The notes beneath the pieces are model-generated. The model saw nothing but the letters and a program-made list of their open reading frames with translations, was not told the DNA's origin and made no database searches. A stretch of DNA of 64,000 bases from Metallyticus violacea. Lineage: Eukaryota > Arthropoda > Insecta > Mantodea > Metallyticidae. Location: the NCBI GenBank assembly GCA_030762175.1, contig CM060833.1, forward strand, positions 158,206,001-158,270,000. Reading direction: 5' to 3'. A program made the position numbers and the translations under genes. Below are positions 11,246 through 22,391 of the stretch, piece by piece. The stretch's first letter is position 1, and the number at the start of each line of letters is the position of its first letter.

Positions 11246-12370
11246 AACAGCTTCAGTTTCCAAATTCTGCATTTTTCTCCCAAGAGCCGAGGGGGGGGGG
11301 GGAGAACACGTGGCATGTGGCACCAAGAGTCAAGAAAACCTGCACGCGTGATCGCTGTCATGTAACAAAATGCAAAGAAAAGACAGTCTCAATAAGAACT
11401 TCTAAAGACGTATCCACAGATAGCATTTGATCAAAATATACGAAAGCATTATCATCAATACATTCAAGCATTCGTTTTATTTATATATTTATATATTTAT
11501 TTTTTGTTTTGTTTTGATATACATGTAGAAATATTCGCCTAACCTTTTGTAGGGCATTTGTTGGAAAGGGAGAATCGGATCGGAAATTATGAAATCTAGT
11601 TCTTTCTTGCTGTTTTAATACATTTCTTTGTTTACATTAGTTTTGGTTTGAGGGACTTTTAAATGATCGTTCAGATTCGAGCCTTGTCCAACACGGCGTG
11701 ACCAGCGATGCTCTTTTGTGGCGCAATTGTAAATAATTTTCAAATGAAAATTTAATTCATATTTGAAGGCAAATATATATTTTGCATTTGGATAAAGATT
11801 TTTACTTTTGGTTTTAAAAACACCACCCTCAAGCTCAGAAAATTTGTTATAAAGGCATTTTTATTTTGCAAGATAGGCCGCTTGCTTATGATTCACTTTA
11901 TTGCAGTGCCATAAATTATCATGACACAGTTTCAACAAGACGACAATGGGACAACCAATTTGCCCTGAAAGTAACTTGAACCCCAACAAACTGTGCCGAA
12001 AACAATGAACAAACGATTTATAACAGCCTAACAATAGAAATGTTCCAAGTTCCTTGCTTTCAGTATTACTTGTGAGCTTTTCGTTTTGAGTGCCTCGTGT
12101 TGTTATAAATTGTACATTCAACATATTTTAGGTGTTTTTTCATTGCTGTTTAAACTTTAAATTATTCAGTCATTAATCGGTTATATTTTAAGCATAGTTC
12201 TTCTTAAAATTATAGCATTAACAGTGAATGGAAGGACCAGTGCTGCTTTATTGAAACAAATGAAAACGCCTGTGTTTATTGTGTAATGCTAGCGTTTCTG
12301 TTCCTAAAAGAAATAATAGAGAAACATAATTTTAAGTGAGAAATATAATTTCATATGTTTTTAAAATCTA
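11246..12370. other. No recognised feature
   Basis: A G10-11 run lies at about 11290-11300. The 82-codon plus frame ending at 11430 and the 87-codon minus frame at 11861-12124 show no domain. Confidence 0.35.
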
Positions 12371-12377
12371 GATGATG

Positions 12378-12408
<31 letters not shown>
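12371..12408. repeat. (ATT)n microsatellite
   Basis: About 11 ATT units after two GAT units; the poly-isoleucine minus frame across it is an artefact. Confidence 0.95.
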
Positions 12409-12410
<2 letters not shown>

Positions 12411-13525
12411 CGTCGTAGTAGTGTCGAAATAGTAGAATCGTAACATGGCGCCCGTTTATCCGTAGTTATCAACTGGATAGTGGATAGCCCTGATTCAGAG
12501 GTATAGGAGTTGTAAAAGAGTCCGTTTTTTCGTTTTACATTTTTTCTTACACAGTTGGCATTCAAAATATTACACAAGAAGTCGTTTCTATCCAATTTTC
12601 TTCAGATGTTCAAAATATAACCAGACAATATTTACAAAAGCGTATAATATGATACTCAGAACAATTAATTACTACTCTACGCAAAATTCTTATCCACTTA
12701 ACAACAATAAAAGCATGTACAGCAGTTATATCTCTACTTTGGACACGCATTATTAACAACAAAGTTAACTTTGAGGGTTACAATCACGTTACAATCTTGT
12801 TCTGGGCACCTGTTCAGTTGTTTCATGCATATGCATTGTAAATCAAGGAAAAGAAATTAGCGTAAATGCTCGAAGCTTGATAACGCAAAGTTCACGCCAT
12901 AATCAATGATTTAAATAATTCAGCACAAGCCTTTCCAGTGATTAGTAAAACATACGACACCATACGTATCTTTCCCGGGGTAAAATATACTACTTGTTGA
13001 TGAACAATGCTATAAATTATGTTTAAGAATTAAATTCGATGCCACGAATATGCAAATCGCGCAATCTCCTTCCTCAATCCCCGAGATAGAACTCGAAATT
13101 GTGAGTGAAATTTATTTGTTCAATCATAATTCCAGTGGCGCCCAGTTTCTATTCGCCATCGCGAACGTCAACCTCAAGAGCGGACAAAAAAAAAATAATT
13201 GGCAGAGGTAGTGCAAAATTGGAAGCAGTAGTTGGCACAAATGGAAGTATTTACAAATAATGGGAAGATGGTAAATAATTTCGTAGATATTCACAAATTT
13301 ACCTATTTCAAAAGAGGATATAAATCTAGAAATACCGGACTTAAGTTATAAGCGCTAATAAGCTCAAATTCGCGTGTACTTACTTTCAGGAAATGCTAAA
13401 ATTGTCGCTTTTTCTCTCATCTAACCTCCCCCCCTTTTTATCGAAAAATCACTTTAAGTTCCGTCTCTAATATTTCTAATTTCATTCTGATATCCCCAAA
13501 CTCGTTATTTTCTTGGCGAACACTC
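12409..13525. other. No recognised feature
   Basis: AT-rich DNA with a short A9 run near 13188. No repeat shared with the rest of the window was noticed. Confidence 0.35.
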
Positions 13526-13759
13526 ATTTTTTTAATTTATTTACGGACGCTCTTTAACATCTCAGGTCATCAGCGTCCCATTTAATTCACGGCGTGAAAC
13601 GGCCGATAAATTTTGCTCAGAGGCCTCTCTTTCAGGCTTGAGGTTCTTTATCGTGCCGTAAATGTACGACACGGGACCAACGGCTTTACTTCGCTTCCGA
13701 AGGAAGCCATACTTAGGATTTTTACGCCCGAAAAAAATCCACCGAACCTGGCCGGGTCG
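13526..13759 (-). mobile_element. SINE2, head lost
   Basis: The 3' end at the left (TTTAATTTATTTACGGACGC) and the body are well preserved up to CCTGGCCGGG at about 13747-13756. The tRNA-like head beyond the B box region is missing and replaced by unrelated DNA, so the copy is 5'-truncated or was cut by a later deletion. Confidence 0.88.
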
Positions 13760-14660
13760 AAGGTTCAAGATTTGCACCACTTTTTGTCTAGTTTTTCCTT
13801 TGTTTTTGCAGATATTTTTAGTTTTGGGCTGAGTCAGTAGGTTAAACTTTATCGCAACATAGTGTATTGCAGTTCTGAAAAAGGAAATAAATTAGGAATG
13901 CTTTTAAAAAAATTCCCTGCGCACAGGTCGTTTACACATAAAAATACATTGCTCTAGAGTCAACTGTCTAACCATCTTCACGACTGATTATATCTGCCGT
14001 GTGACATCCGCAGGGAATGAGTTCAGAAAGCAATCTCAAGGTCACGGACAAGCATGGGGCGCTGCAGGCTGTGGTATGGCTGGTAGTAGAGATATAAAAC
14101 ACCGCGGAGGGAATACATTTTATAACAAGATTATTATCAATTCAAATCATTAAGGTTTAGCATCGGAAATAAAAATAACAAAAAAAAAAAAAGCTTAATT
14201 TTACACCACTATGGAAATAAACATATAAATATCACTGCAAAACACACCTGTTACAAATTAACAGACTAACAAAATGATTCTATCGTCGTATTGACAATTA
14301 TTTACATCACAGCTGATGAATTGTTGGAAAAAGGAGCTATAGTAAGTAAATAAATGTGGGCTAAGATACATAAAATATGATTAAAGATAAAGGAAACCAT
14401 TACTTAAACAGCTAAATTCTGAATGTCTTAGAAAGAACAAAAGGGGATTAACATTTAATAGAAAAAAACTAAGAACAAATCAGCATTATATAACATGACA
14501 CAACTAATTCATATAATTAAACGAAATGAAGTAAAGGCCTAACAAATCTTGTTAAGGACAAAAGCCTTCTATTCCTGCCTCATTTCACTTACTAGGTGAA
14601 CCAGTCCAAGCGGCCAGTAAGTTCTACGCTACTCTAATTTGATTTATATATAACTCTCAA
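13760..14660. other. No recognised feature
   Basis: AT-rich DNA with an A12 run near 14181. A somewhat GC-richer spot around 14050-14080 shows no motif. Confidence 0.35.
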
Positions 14661-14672
14661 CTTGACCTAAAA

Positions 14673-14932
14673 CCACCACAAGTGGCCGAGGCGTGAAAGG
14701 GAGGTTTGGGGTTTGAATCCCGCCAGGACCGTCCTACCTGACAGGTTTTTTCCAGGTTTTCCTCAGTCCTCATAAATGACAAATGCCGAGGAGATACCCT
14801 AAATTTAGGTCTGGAACGATTCCTTCCTTAAAAAAAACCCATGCCCAATATATCATCTCATGTATCATCAGTGTTCACCGCCTATGGTGCCTCATTAGTA
14901 AAAATGGGTGTTAAACACTATTAAATAAAAAA
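14673..14932 (+). mobile_element. SINE1 with deletion inside the tRNA head
   Basis: The copy starts ACCACAAGTGGCCGAGGCGT and jumps to GGGAGGTTTGGGGTTTGAAT, so about 20 bases between A and B boxes are missing, which should weaken polymerase III transcription. The body and tail are typical. A near-identical duplication, TTGACCTAAAAC at 14661-14672 and TTGACCAAAAC at 14933-14943, flanks it. Confidence 0.88.
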
Positions 14933-14943
14933 TTGACCAAAAC

Positions 14944-15710
14944 ACTCTGACTATACATAACTTTTCACCTAAGTCTTTACTAAGTCCTTCTACAGGTGTC
15001 TCCATAAAGTCTTATTTCAGGTTACTCTGCTATGGTCTTGCATCGACCTGCCTCTTCTTCTGCTTCTGGTGTAAGGGCCCCACATCTTCATCGCATATGC
15101 CCAACTGCTCCGCTGAAGACTCCCGACATAGCCATCCCAGCTTTATTGAGACAGCAAATCTCCTCCTTCAAGTCGTTCAGGCCTGTCCGTTTCCTCAGGT
15201 CGGTGTTGTACACTCTGTCTCGAAGTGAAACACTTAGCACCTTACACTCCATTTCTCTGGCACACTTGAGTTGTGTTCATTGTCTTGTTAGTTAGGCATC
15301 ATTTGTGGCAACCCTACATGAACACGGAGAACACACAGCTTTCCAATAACTAAGCTAGATTTCGGCTGAGCATTGTGTCCTGTAGGATGAACTTGCGCCT
15401 CCAGAATATACTACAAGAAGGACACTCTTCTTTATATTTATTTTCCGCCTTCTTTTGCCAGATAAACATAATCTGATACATATGCAATATTTCTTCATTC
15501 CTTTCATTGGAATTTCAGATCTATTTTGACTTTTAAAATTTTCTGCTTCAAGGAACTTGTTTGCTTTTTGTAGATAGCTCTTGGAGCATACTTTCCAATT
15601 CTATTGCTGATTTGGAAAACAGGATGATGTCGTCTGCAAAATTAGGTTTGTTACACTCTTGCCATTTTTATTAACCCCATGTTCTCCTGTCCACTCTAAC
15701 CTTCTAAACA
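14944..15710 (-). pseudogene. RTE-like LINE, 3' half of reverse transcriptase
   Basis: On the minus strand 15715-15600 reads RLEWTGEHGVNKNGKSVTNL, a frameshift, then FADDIILFSKSAIELESML. FADD is the catalytic motif of reverse transcriptase palm motif C, and the surrounding pattern matches RTE/BovB-type LINEs. Further on, 15270-15150 reads EMECKVLSVSLRDRVYNTDL, like the conserved segment after the RT domain in these elements. Frameshifts and stops are frequent, so it is dead. It is the 3' half of the element whose 5' half lies at 16528-17160; a DUF4817 transposon separates the halves. The enzyme would copy element RNA at a nicked target in the nucleus. RTE over I or Jockey clade is inference. 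Confidence 0.7.
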
Positions 15711-16527
15711 CATAGGATGCCAAAATATGTACACACATTTCAAGCAAAGAAAATACTGTGTTAACATAAAAAAAACTGAATTCACACAAACAGAAAATGA
15801 TGAGCACTAATCATCTTAGACATTTACAGTTACAACAGTTGCTCAAAATCAGCGTCGATACATTTCTGAGTACGTTGAATTACTAATTGAGCAACGTTTG
15901 CGAAAGTTCCTCAGCGATTGCAGCACAGGCCGTTTCAATTTCTTCCAGAAGCGCTGCCAGTGTAACTGGTTTTCTACAGTATACGTTTCCATGAGTCTCA
16001 AATTTGTCTCGAATGCACGCAATTGTTACTCGCGTTGGCGATTCTGATCTGTACACACGTCTCCATTGTCTTTGAACTTCAACAACATTCTCGGTTTTCC
16101 AATACCGCTTCAAAATTACTTACCGCTGTTCAAGCGACAATCTTGGCTTCATTTTGTTATAGAAACGCTAGCATAACATGTGAGTCACATCTGTTTACAG
16201 AACATCATTTGATAATCTTGGCATCATTTGCTTATTGTTGATTTACCTGTCACGTAACAACGCTATCATAATGTAATGTGAATCACATTTGTTTACAGAA
16301 CATCATCGATAATCTTGGCTTCAATTTGCTCATTGTTGATTTACCTGTCACATAGAAACGCTAGCATAACGTAATGTGAGCCACATCTGTTTACAGAACA
16401 TCATACGATAATCCTGGCTTCATTTGTTCATTGTTGATTTACCTCTCACGTAGCAACGCTAGCATAACGTAATGTGAGTCACATCTGTTTACAGAACATC
16501 ATACTACACATTACTGTTGTTTTTCAG
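15711..16527 (-). mobile_element. DUF4817-type DNA transposon, deleted copy (copy 1)
   Basis: The left end CATAGGATGCCAAAATATGT is a variant of the terminal repeat seen at 26609. The minus frame 15883-16113 fuses the DUF4817 helix-turn-helix start (WKTENVVEVQRQWRRVYRSE) directly to the C-terminal end (ALLEEIETACAAIAE), so the catalytic core is deleted. To the right, upstream of the transposase, lie four units of a subterminal repeat of about 98 bp (16139-16505). The right terminal repeat is missing: the element stops at about 16527 and LINE sequence follows. It sits inside the RTE-like LINE and is therefore younger. The protein fragment cannot catalyse transposition. Confidence 0.8.
16139..16505. 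repeat. Subterminal repeat of about 98 bp, four units
   Basis: Units begin AATCTTGGCTTCATTTGTTC at 16139, 16214, 16311 and 16410 and end in CACATCTGTTTACAGAACATC. The first unit is shortened. They lie between the transposase start and the lost right end of the DUF4817 element, where transposase-binding repeats are found in some DNA transposons. That role is inference. Confidence 0.88.
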
Positions 16528-17160
16528 CCCAGTCTGCTCCGATCTTTATACATTTGCATTCACCGTCTTGATTTGCCGCTATTTTGTTCCACTGAATCAA
16601 AAGTTTTACTGTAGTCTACAAATGGGGTGTATAATTTCAGTTTTCATTAATTTTTTTTCCAGAATTGGTTTCAAGTCTGTAGGTAACCCGCAGTTCTAAG
16701 TTCTAAGCGGAAAACTGCTTGCTCTATTAGCTGACTTTCATTCGGACTTTTAGTTGGCCTATAATTTTTTTATTTATTTTAATTCTAAGTAAAATGAGCG
16801 TACTGTCTGCGCGTTTCTTCTGACCCCGTTATTTTATTGAAGAGCACAATAATAGGACCACGAGCTTGCCCTACTCCTCTTTTGAGATGTTCATTGCAGA
16901 TGACGTCCGCCCCGGGAGTCTTTCCATTTTTCAACCCGAATAATTCCGCCCTTTCTTCATTCTTTAGAATTCTTCAGAGCTGCTGCTGTGGGTTGCGACA
17001 GAAATCACTGTTTTTGTGGGGGAGCTTATAGATGTATTATATAACTCTTTGTAGAAATCTGTGGCGTGGATAATATATCTTCTGTTCTGGTTAACGTTGA
17101 TCGTTTTGATATTACCATGTTTTCCTCCATTCAGAGGCTCTGTTACTTTCGATGTTTCTA
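16528..17160 (-). pseudogene. RTE-like LINE, 5' part of reverse transcriptase
   Basis: The minus strand reads LKNGKTPGADVICNEHLKRG at about 16930-16870 (compare the usual KxxKAPGxDGI start of LINE reverse transcriptase), then VLFNKITGSEE, then ESQLIEQAVFR (16730-16695), and TPFVDYSKTFDSVEQ (16635-16590). The last is RT motif A with the catalytic Asp of VDYSKTFDS present. Stops interrupt it throughout. The reading continues at 15715 across the inserted DUF4817 element, but part of the protein between motif A and the LEWTGEHG block is missing, so a deletion accompanied or followed the insertion. Confidence 0.72.
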
Positions 17161-17194
17161 TAATGGAACCCTAATCGTGTCTTCTAGGCACCGA

Positions 17195-17255
17195 AAAAGA
17201 CTATATATATATTTATATGTATATACCTTTATATAAATGTATAGGTATATATAAT
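17195..17255. repeat. TA-rich imperfect microsatellite
   Basis: Runs of TATA with TGTATATA interruptions; comparable TA tracts stand beside the Penelope fragments at 18.33 and 31.45 kb. Confidence 0.6.
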
Positions 17256-17344
17256 GTATATAAGAAAAATAAAAATAAAGCAACACTATTAACAATATAA
17301 AAAATTAACAGTAATTATAATAGTAGAAAAAGATAAAACACAAA

Positions 17345-17490
17345 GAAAAAGGCACACTTGAGATCGCTATATTTCGGACTTATGGAGTCCTTCTATCGCA
17401 AGAAGACAAGTGACGGTGATAAAAGTAAATTTTGAGTATCGAAGGTAACGTTATGCATGGAAACAGATGAAACTAAAAATGAGAGTGTGG
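17345..17490 (-). repeat. Inverted terminal segment of Penelope-like element
   Basis: This is the reverse complement of 18145-18295. It contains CACTTGAGATCGCTATATTT, GGACTTATGGAGTCC, CACCGTCACTTGTC in reverse, and GAAACAGATGAAACT. Penelope-like elements often carry a terminal repeat copy in inverted orientation at the 5' side, and this fits. On the minus strand the hairpin GGACTCCATAAGTCC followed by GAAAT resembles stem II and the GAAA core of a hammerhead ribozyme. Confidence 0.75.
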
Positions 17491-17600
17491 GGAGAAAAAA
17501 AATTAAAGATGAGTGCATTAACAATATATTTCTCATAGACTTTATTGTTTATTACATCTTAATACCAAAATATTTTGAAAGAATGTCATGATACTTTTTA

Positions 17601-18130
17601 ATGCATTCATCTTTAATTGATTTTTCTAAATTTGTACCCCGCCTTACTTTTAGAACACCCCCTAAACTTAAAAGTATATTTCGCCGAAACCTATCCCCTC
17701 CGAATTTAGCACGTCCCTTTGCTGGCTCATATCCTTGCCAACGCCCTAAATGTAAAACCTGTGCGCTAATTATGTCGTACAATTCATTCCACAGCCCTAA
17801 TTTATCCAGAGAATTTAACATTTCTTCATTTTCTACCTGTTCTTCCAACAACGCCGTATATGTTATCTTGTAAAATTTACAAAGCATTTTATATTGGTTT
17901 AACTTCTACTGTTGTTTCGCTACGTATGAACAATCATAGATGTTCTGTTAAAACCAAGTCTCCCTTGCCGGCTGCCCAACATGCCTTATCTCACTGTAAG
18001 GATTTTGATGATGCTTTTAATCTTAACTCTTATTGGTGCGTTACCTACACAATGCTCTGAAAGTTTACTCAGAGATAGAGAAATGGCAGCTATATTTTTA
18101 CATAAATCGCGTATATCACCTGGTTTAAAT
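17601..18130 (+). pseudogene. Penelope-like GIY-YIG endonuclease fragment
   Basis: The first frame (17601-17873) has a Cys cluster (PCQRPKCKTC, residues 45-54) and reaches NAVYVIL, the GIY-like strand. A frameshift near 17870 then leads to FYIGLTSTVVSLRMNNHR in another frame, which is the YIG strand followed by the conserved Arg of the GIY-YIG fold. A second frameshift near 18040 leads into SESLLRDREMAAIFLHKS and a stop near 18140. This order (Cys-rich linker, GIY-YIG nuclease, C-terminal tail) is characteristic of Penelope-like retroelements, where the nuclease nicks target DNA for priming. No reverse transcriptase lies upstream here, so the copy is 5'-truncated as well as frameshifted. Inverted terminal segments flank it. 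Confidence 0.78.
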
Positions 18131-18144
18131 CTTACATATTAGTT

Positions 18145-18300
18145 TTTTTCTTCCCACACTCTCATTTCTAGTTTCATCTGTTTCCATACCTTCGATACTC
18201 AATATTTACTTTTATCACCGTCACTTGTCTTCTTGCCATAGGAAGGACTCCATGAGTCCGAAATATAGCGATCTCAAGTGTGACTTATTCTTTGTGTTTT
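18145..18300 (+). ncRNA. Penelope 3' terminal repeat, hammerhead-like fold
   Basis: At 18245-18259 GGACT CCATG AGTCC forms a 5-bp hairpin directly followed by GAAA (18260-18263) and then TATAGCGATCTCAAG. CTTG and TTGC upstream (18224-18236) can pair with GCGA and CAAG downstream, giving a stem I with an internal loop. This is the layout of a type I hammerhead ribozyme with a very short stem III, a known feature of Penelope-like elements. The segment before stem II reads CATAGGA where CUGAUGA would be needed, so this copy is probably inactive or my alignment is imperfect. Other copies are at 17361-17410 (inverted) and 31350-31410. Confidence 0.45.
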
Positions 18301-18331
18301 ATGTTTTTCTGCTATCATAATTACTGTTAAT

Positions 18332-18332
18332 T

Positions 18333-18389
<57 letters not shown>
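18332..18389. repeat. (TA)n(TG)n microsatellite
   Basis: A short TA run followed by about 20 TG units, directly after the Penelope terminal segment. Confidence 0.96.
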
Positions 18390-18391
<2 letters not shown>

Positions 18392-18479
18392 ATTGCTCTA
18401 GCGGTAGCAATTTTTATTTTTTCTCAACCATACCCGACATATAACCATCAATTAACAAACGATTCGACGAGTTTGCCAA

Positions 18480-19660
18480 CCAGCAAAATTGGACATTGAA
18501 GGGTGGGGGGGGTTTAACCTAATGCAAAACTTTTTTAAAAAATTGAAAAATCGCACTAGTGGCTACAATTTTTTTGCTTTATCTCAACGAAACTCTGTAG
18601 ATTTCTTTAAAATAAATTGATAAAAGTTTTTTCGGGAAACCAGGCCAATCAAATCATTAGGAGTGAGGATATACCTGAAAAACTAGTGGGAGATAGAGCG
18701 AAATTTAAAAATCACTCTAGAGGCCACAATTTTAAATTCTATATATGACATTGAAATAAAACAATAAAAATAGTTTTTCAAAATCCCAAAACTTAAAAAT
18801 CGCCTTAGTGTCATTAGTATTTGTTTTTTTCACAACAAAACTCCGAATACCATGTAAATAAAATAAAGATTTAATTTTCTGAAAATCAGGGAAATCGAGC
18901 CGGCGGCACCAATATTTCTTTCTTCATAACAAAATTCGAAATATACAATTTAAATAAAGTAAGAAAAATAGATTCCAAAAATTAGGGAAATTGAATCATA
19001 AGGAGTAGGGGTATACTTAAAAAATTGAAATTTAAAAATCTCAACGTCGTTAAAGTAGCAAATGTGAAATATGAATCTAATATGTGCTTAAGCATTATAT
19101 TTGTATGTAATTAGCTCTGTAATAAACTTCAGAAAACGAACTTGTATTTACTACAATAATATTTAAACTAAATTTCAAAGCCAATGAAAATCAATGTAAC
19201 TTTCGATTGTTTTTATTTGCTTTGTACGTTGTATTGGTTTTTAAACAGTAGCTTGTTTTTGTTTTATTGAAACATATGAACATCATCTTAAATGTGCAAT
19301 GCAACTGGAAACTTCAATTTCCGTTATTTCTCTCTATTTTGGTGAATGTAAAGCTGATACCAAGGGCTGAGTTTATAAACATGGTTACATTTAAAACTGT
19401 TTAAAAATATTCACACAGTATAGCTTTGCTTATCAGTGGTCACACCATTTCATTTAATTAATAGATTTTTGTGATTTATTCTCAAAAGTAATAATAATAA
19501 TAATTCTAAAAACGTTGTTTCTCTTTTTTTATACTTATAGGTTGCAAGAAAACTAATTTTGCTTCTCTAATACCACATAGCAATGACATTAATTATTTCA
19601 TTTCATTAATTAATATGGTCTAATTTGAAATTTGTGTTCATTTTTATTAATAGTTATTCA
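18480..19660. repeat. Composite repeat unit, copy 1, with about 140-bp repeats
   Basis: 18540-19060 holds several diverged units with the order AAAAATCGC, CAATATTT, TTCACAACAAAACTCCGAAT, AAATAAAATAA, then AATCAGGGAAATCGA. Further right, segments such as GAAACATATGAACATCATCT and TTTCATTTCATTAATTAATA recur in reverse complement at 30060 and 29705. The whole stretch is thus a diverged inverted copy of 29690-30930. No protein family is recognisable. In both loci it adjoins a Penelope endonuclease fragment, which suggests one composite unit. Confidence 0.8.
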
Positions 19661-20514
19661 ACTCGGTGGGGAATTCGTTTAGTTTACGCAGCTCCTTTGA
19701 GACAAACTGTTTGTATCGGCGAAATAAATTCTTTCTTCTCAAAGTAGACCTGATCCTTTTGTGCTCTGTATCCAAGTTTTAAGTTTTTACTATTTGGATG
19801 TAAATGCATCTCCTAACAATCGCCTAACCGTAGTCAATTTCATTCTTGATAACTCCATGTCCATCTTGATTCGCTTTACATTTATGTTCTGGGTCGAATT
19901 GCATAAGCCATTCTTGTCGATATCAATATTTACTCACTGTGACTTCCAAAGTGTTGTAGAATTCGGATTCAGTTACTGCATAGATGTTAGTTTTATTCCA
20001 TTCCATATGAATGTTGCAATTCTTTCAATGATTCCGCCAATTTCCTGTACACAGTGCTTAATTCTGCTTTAAATGCATATAATAATGGGGCATTTTACAA
20101 AGATAAAGAAGACCGTACAATTAACAGTATATCTGAACATATTTTGTGGATTGTTACAAAATAGTATGGTGTAACAAAGAAGAATATTGTGGCAAACACA
20201 AAAAGGAAGTATGGATTATATACACAGAGTGTAACAAAATAACTATTTCTAATTTTCTGATGTGATAGAAGACATGAAAATATATTTTTTCGTAATAAAG
20301 TAGTGTCCGAAAATGCTTCGTTGTTTGAGACAGTCTCATCACTCTTCTTATGGCTGCATTATGTTACACCTAATCTTGTTACCATAAACAATTGAAGTTA
20401 TAAGTTACAGCTATTCTTGTTACCATGGAAATAATAAACAGTTGAAGTTAGTTTCTTGCTGTGTCACAAAGTATCTTCTGTGAGATCTGTTTATTTCATT
20501 TCATGGCATTAAAA
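19661..20514. other. No certain feature; flank of a transposase relic
   Basis: The plus frame 19761-20072 (103 codons) shows no motif. TTGTTACCATAAACAATTGA and TTGTTACCATGGAAATAATA at about 20379 and 20428 are short direct repeats that may belong to the 5' end of the transposon that follows. Confidence 0.3.
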
Positions 20515-21823
20515 TGCATCGCTGTACAAATACTGAATCTGCAGACATGCATGAGGCAATGTTAATTTGGCAAAGCGAATCTATGAGGGGCAACACACTC
20601 AGCGCCATGTTCCTTGCCATATAATATTTTCAAGACTGGATCAACGTCTTCAAGGTAGTGGCCAGTTCCAGGTAAAGAAAGTAAATTCAGAAACGAATCG
20701 AACTATGAGAATATCATACTTTGTAGATGAGGTTTTGTAGGGGTTTGAAAATAACCCAGAACTAGCCACTCGAGCTGTTGCCCACACAATGAATACCAGT
20801 CACATGTCTGTATGGAGGGTCTTAAGTGACTAAGAAAAGCATCCATTTCATATCCAAAAGTACAAACAATCCCAGATGATGATTCTAATAGACATCTATT
20901 TGCTGAGTGGATGAACCTGAGTTTGCTATGGTAAATGAGGCATGATTCAAGAGATGGCTATTTTTAAACACACAACAGTCACATTTGGAGTGACACTAAT
21001 CCTCAACCTATGGGGAATTTCCGCTATCAACAGAAGTTTTCTGTAAATACTTTGGATTGAATTTGTTGATAGCTTTCTATTGGGACCATATTTATGCTTG
21101 TATCTGAATGAGCATGTTTATAGTATTTTTCTTGTGGAAATGCTTCCTGAACTACTTGAACATGTCCCGATCAGTATTCGGAGAAACATGATCTTTCAAC
21201 ACGAATTGAACCCGCACAATTTGGGTTCAATTGTCGATATTATTTCAATCTACATTTTCCGAATTTTTAGATAAGGAGAGCAGGTCCATCCAGTTGCTCC
21301 CTCAGAAATAACTTCAGTTGATTTGTGTGTTTGGAGTAACATTAAATCAATTGTTTATAAAACACCCATTGACACAACAGAAGAATTAGTTGCTAGAATT
21401 ATTCTTGCTTTTGACGATCTTCGTAACGGGCCACAGATATTTCTAAGGGTTCATCGTTCATTGATTGGTTTATTTAAGGACGCTCTTTAACATCTCAGGT
21501 CATCAGCGTCCCATTCAACTGAGGGCGTGAAACGGCCGACATATTTTGCTCAGAGGCCTCTCTTTCAGGCTTGAGGTTCTTTTTCGTGCCGTAAATGTAC
21601 GACACGGGACCCACGGCTTTACTTCCCTTCCGAAGGAAGTCATACTTAGAACTTTTACGCCCGAAAAAATCCGTCGATCCTGGCCGGGTTCGAACCCGCG
21701 TTCTTGGGTGTAGGAGGAAGTATGGTAACCACTACACCACCAGGACTGACGTTCATCGTTCAATCATATGGCGTTATACTTTGTGTCAACAATGACGGTC
21801 GCCATTTTGAACAGTTCATACTA
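20515..21823 (+). pseudogene. DUF4817-type transposase relic, second family
   Basis: From an ATG at 20515 the text reads DMHEAMLIWQSESMRGNTLS and later NPELATRAVAHTMNTSHMSVWRVL (as ENNPELATRAV then HTMNTSHMSVWRV), a helix-turn-helix region. LFAEWMNLSL (near 20895) precedes the first catalytic block. FLVEMLPELLEHVPISIRRN (21135-21190) precedes a decayed catalytic block, and NIKSIVYKTPIDTTEELVAR (21340-21400) is the usual region after the third acidic residue. After the inserted SINE2 the C-terminus RYTLCVNNDGRHFEQF resumes at 21772. Stops and frameshifts are abundant. It is a different family from the five deleted copies elsewhere in the window. Confidence 0.72.
21461..21750 (-). mobile_element. 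SINE2, full length with 12-bp TSD
   Basis: Perfect duplications of GTTCATCGTTCA lie at 21449-21460 and 21751-21762. The target is the transposase relic, whose reading continues on either side, so this SINE2 is younger than that transposon. Head and body are intact on the minus strand. Confidence 0.96.
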
Positions 21824-22193
21824 TAGTTTGTCAATAGCATTTTTTTAATGTCTGGCCTTAGATTTAAAAAAAAAAAAGTTACTGTGAACCATAGAAAGTA
21901 ATTAAAATAACTTTCTAAGTTGAGATTCATTAATTTTTACTTTCATACCACAATAACTTGAAAATGAAACATTTTTCGATATTACTTTATCAAGAAAAAT
22001 ATTAACTTTCATGTCCTCTTATCACACCAGAAAATTAGGAATAGTTAAACTGATACACCTGTCTGTATAGATTCTTTGCCATGGGATAAGTTTAATGACA
22101 TGTCAGAAAGTAGGGGGGGGGGAAACATAAAACTCTTGGTCCAGATGGTATAAATCTGGAATCATTTACATGTTCTTCGGATGTTCTTAGGGG

Positions 22194-22391
22194 ACCGGCA
22201 TGGGTGGCCGAGGTCGTTAAGGCGTGGACTCGTGAGCGGGAGGTCCGGGGTTGGAATTCCAGCAGGAGCGTCCTTCCTGACTGAGGTTTTTCTCAGGTGT
22301 TCCTCAGTCCTCATAAATTACAAATGGCGGGGAAATACTCTAAACTTAGGCCTGGAACGTTTCCTTCCTTAAAAAATCCTTTCCCAACATA
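22194..22391 (+). mobile_element. SINE1, 5' part, interrupted by mariner
   Basis: The head GCATGGGTGGCCGAGGTCGT with a B box GGGGTTGGAATTCC (decayed) and the body up to CCTTTCCCAACATA are present. The SINE then continues at 23778 after a mariner insertion at its TATA-like site. Confidence 0.9.

Noticed and set aside
17552..17887. 111-codon minus-strand frame
   Set aside because: Antisense to the GIY-YIG endonuclease fragment.
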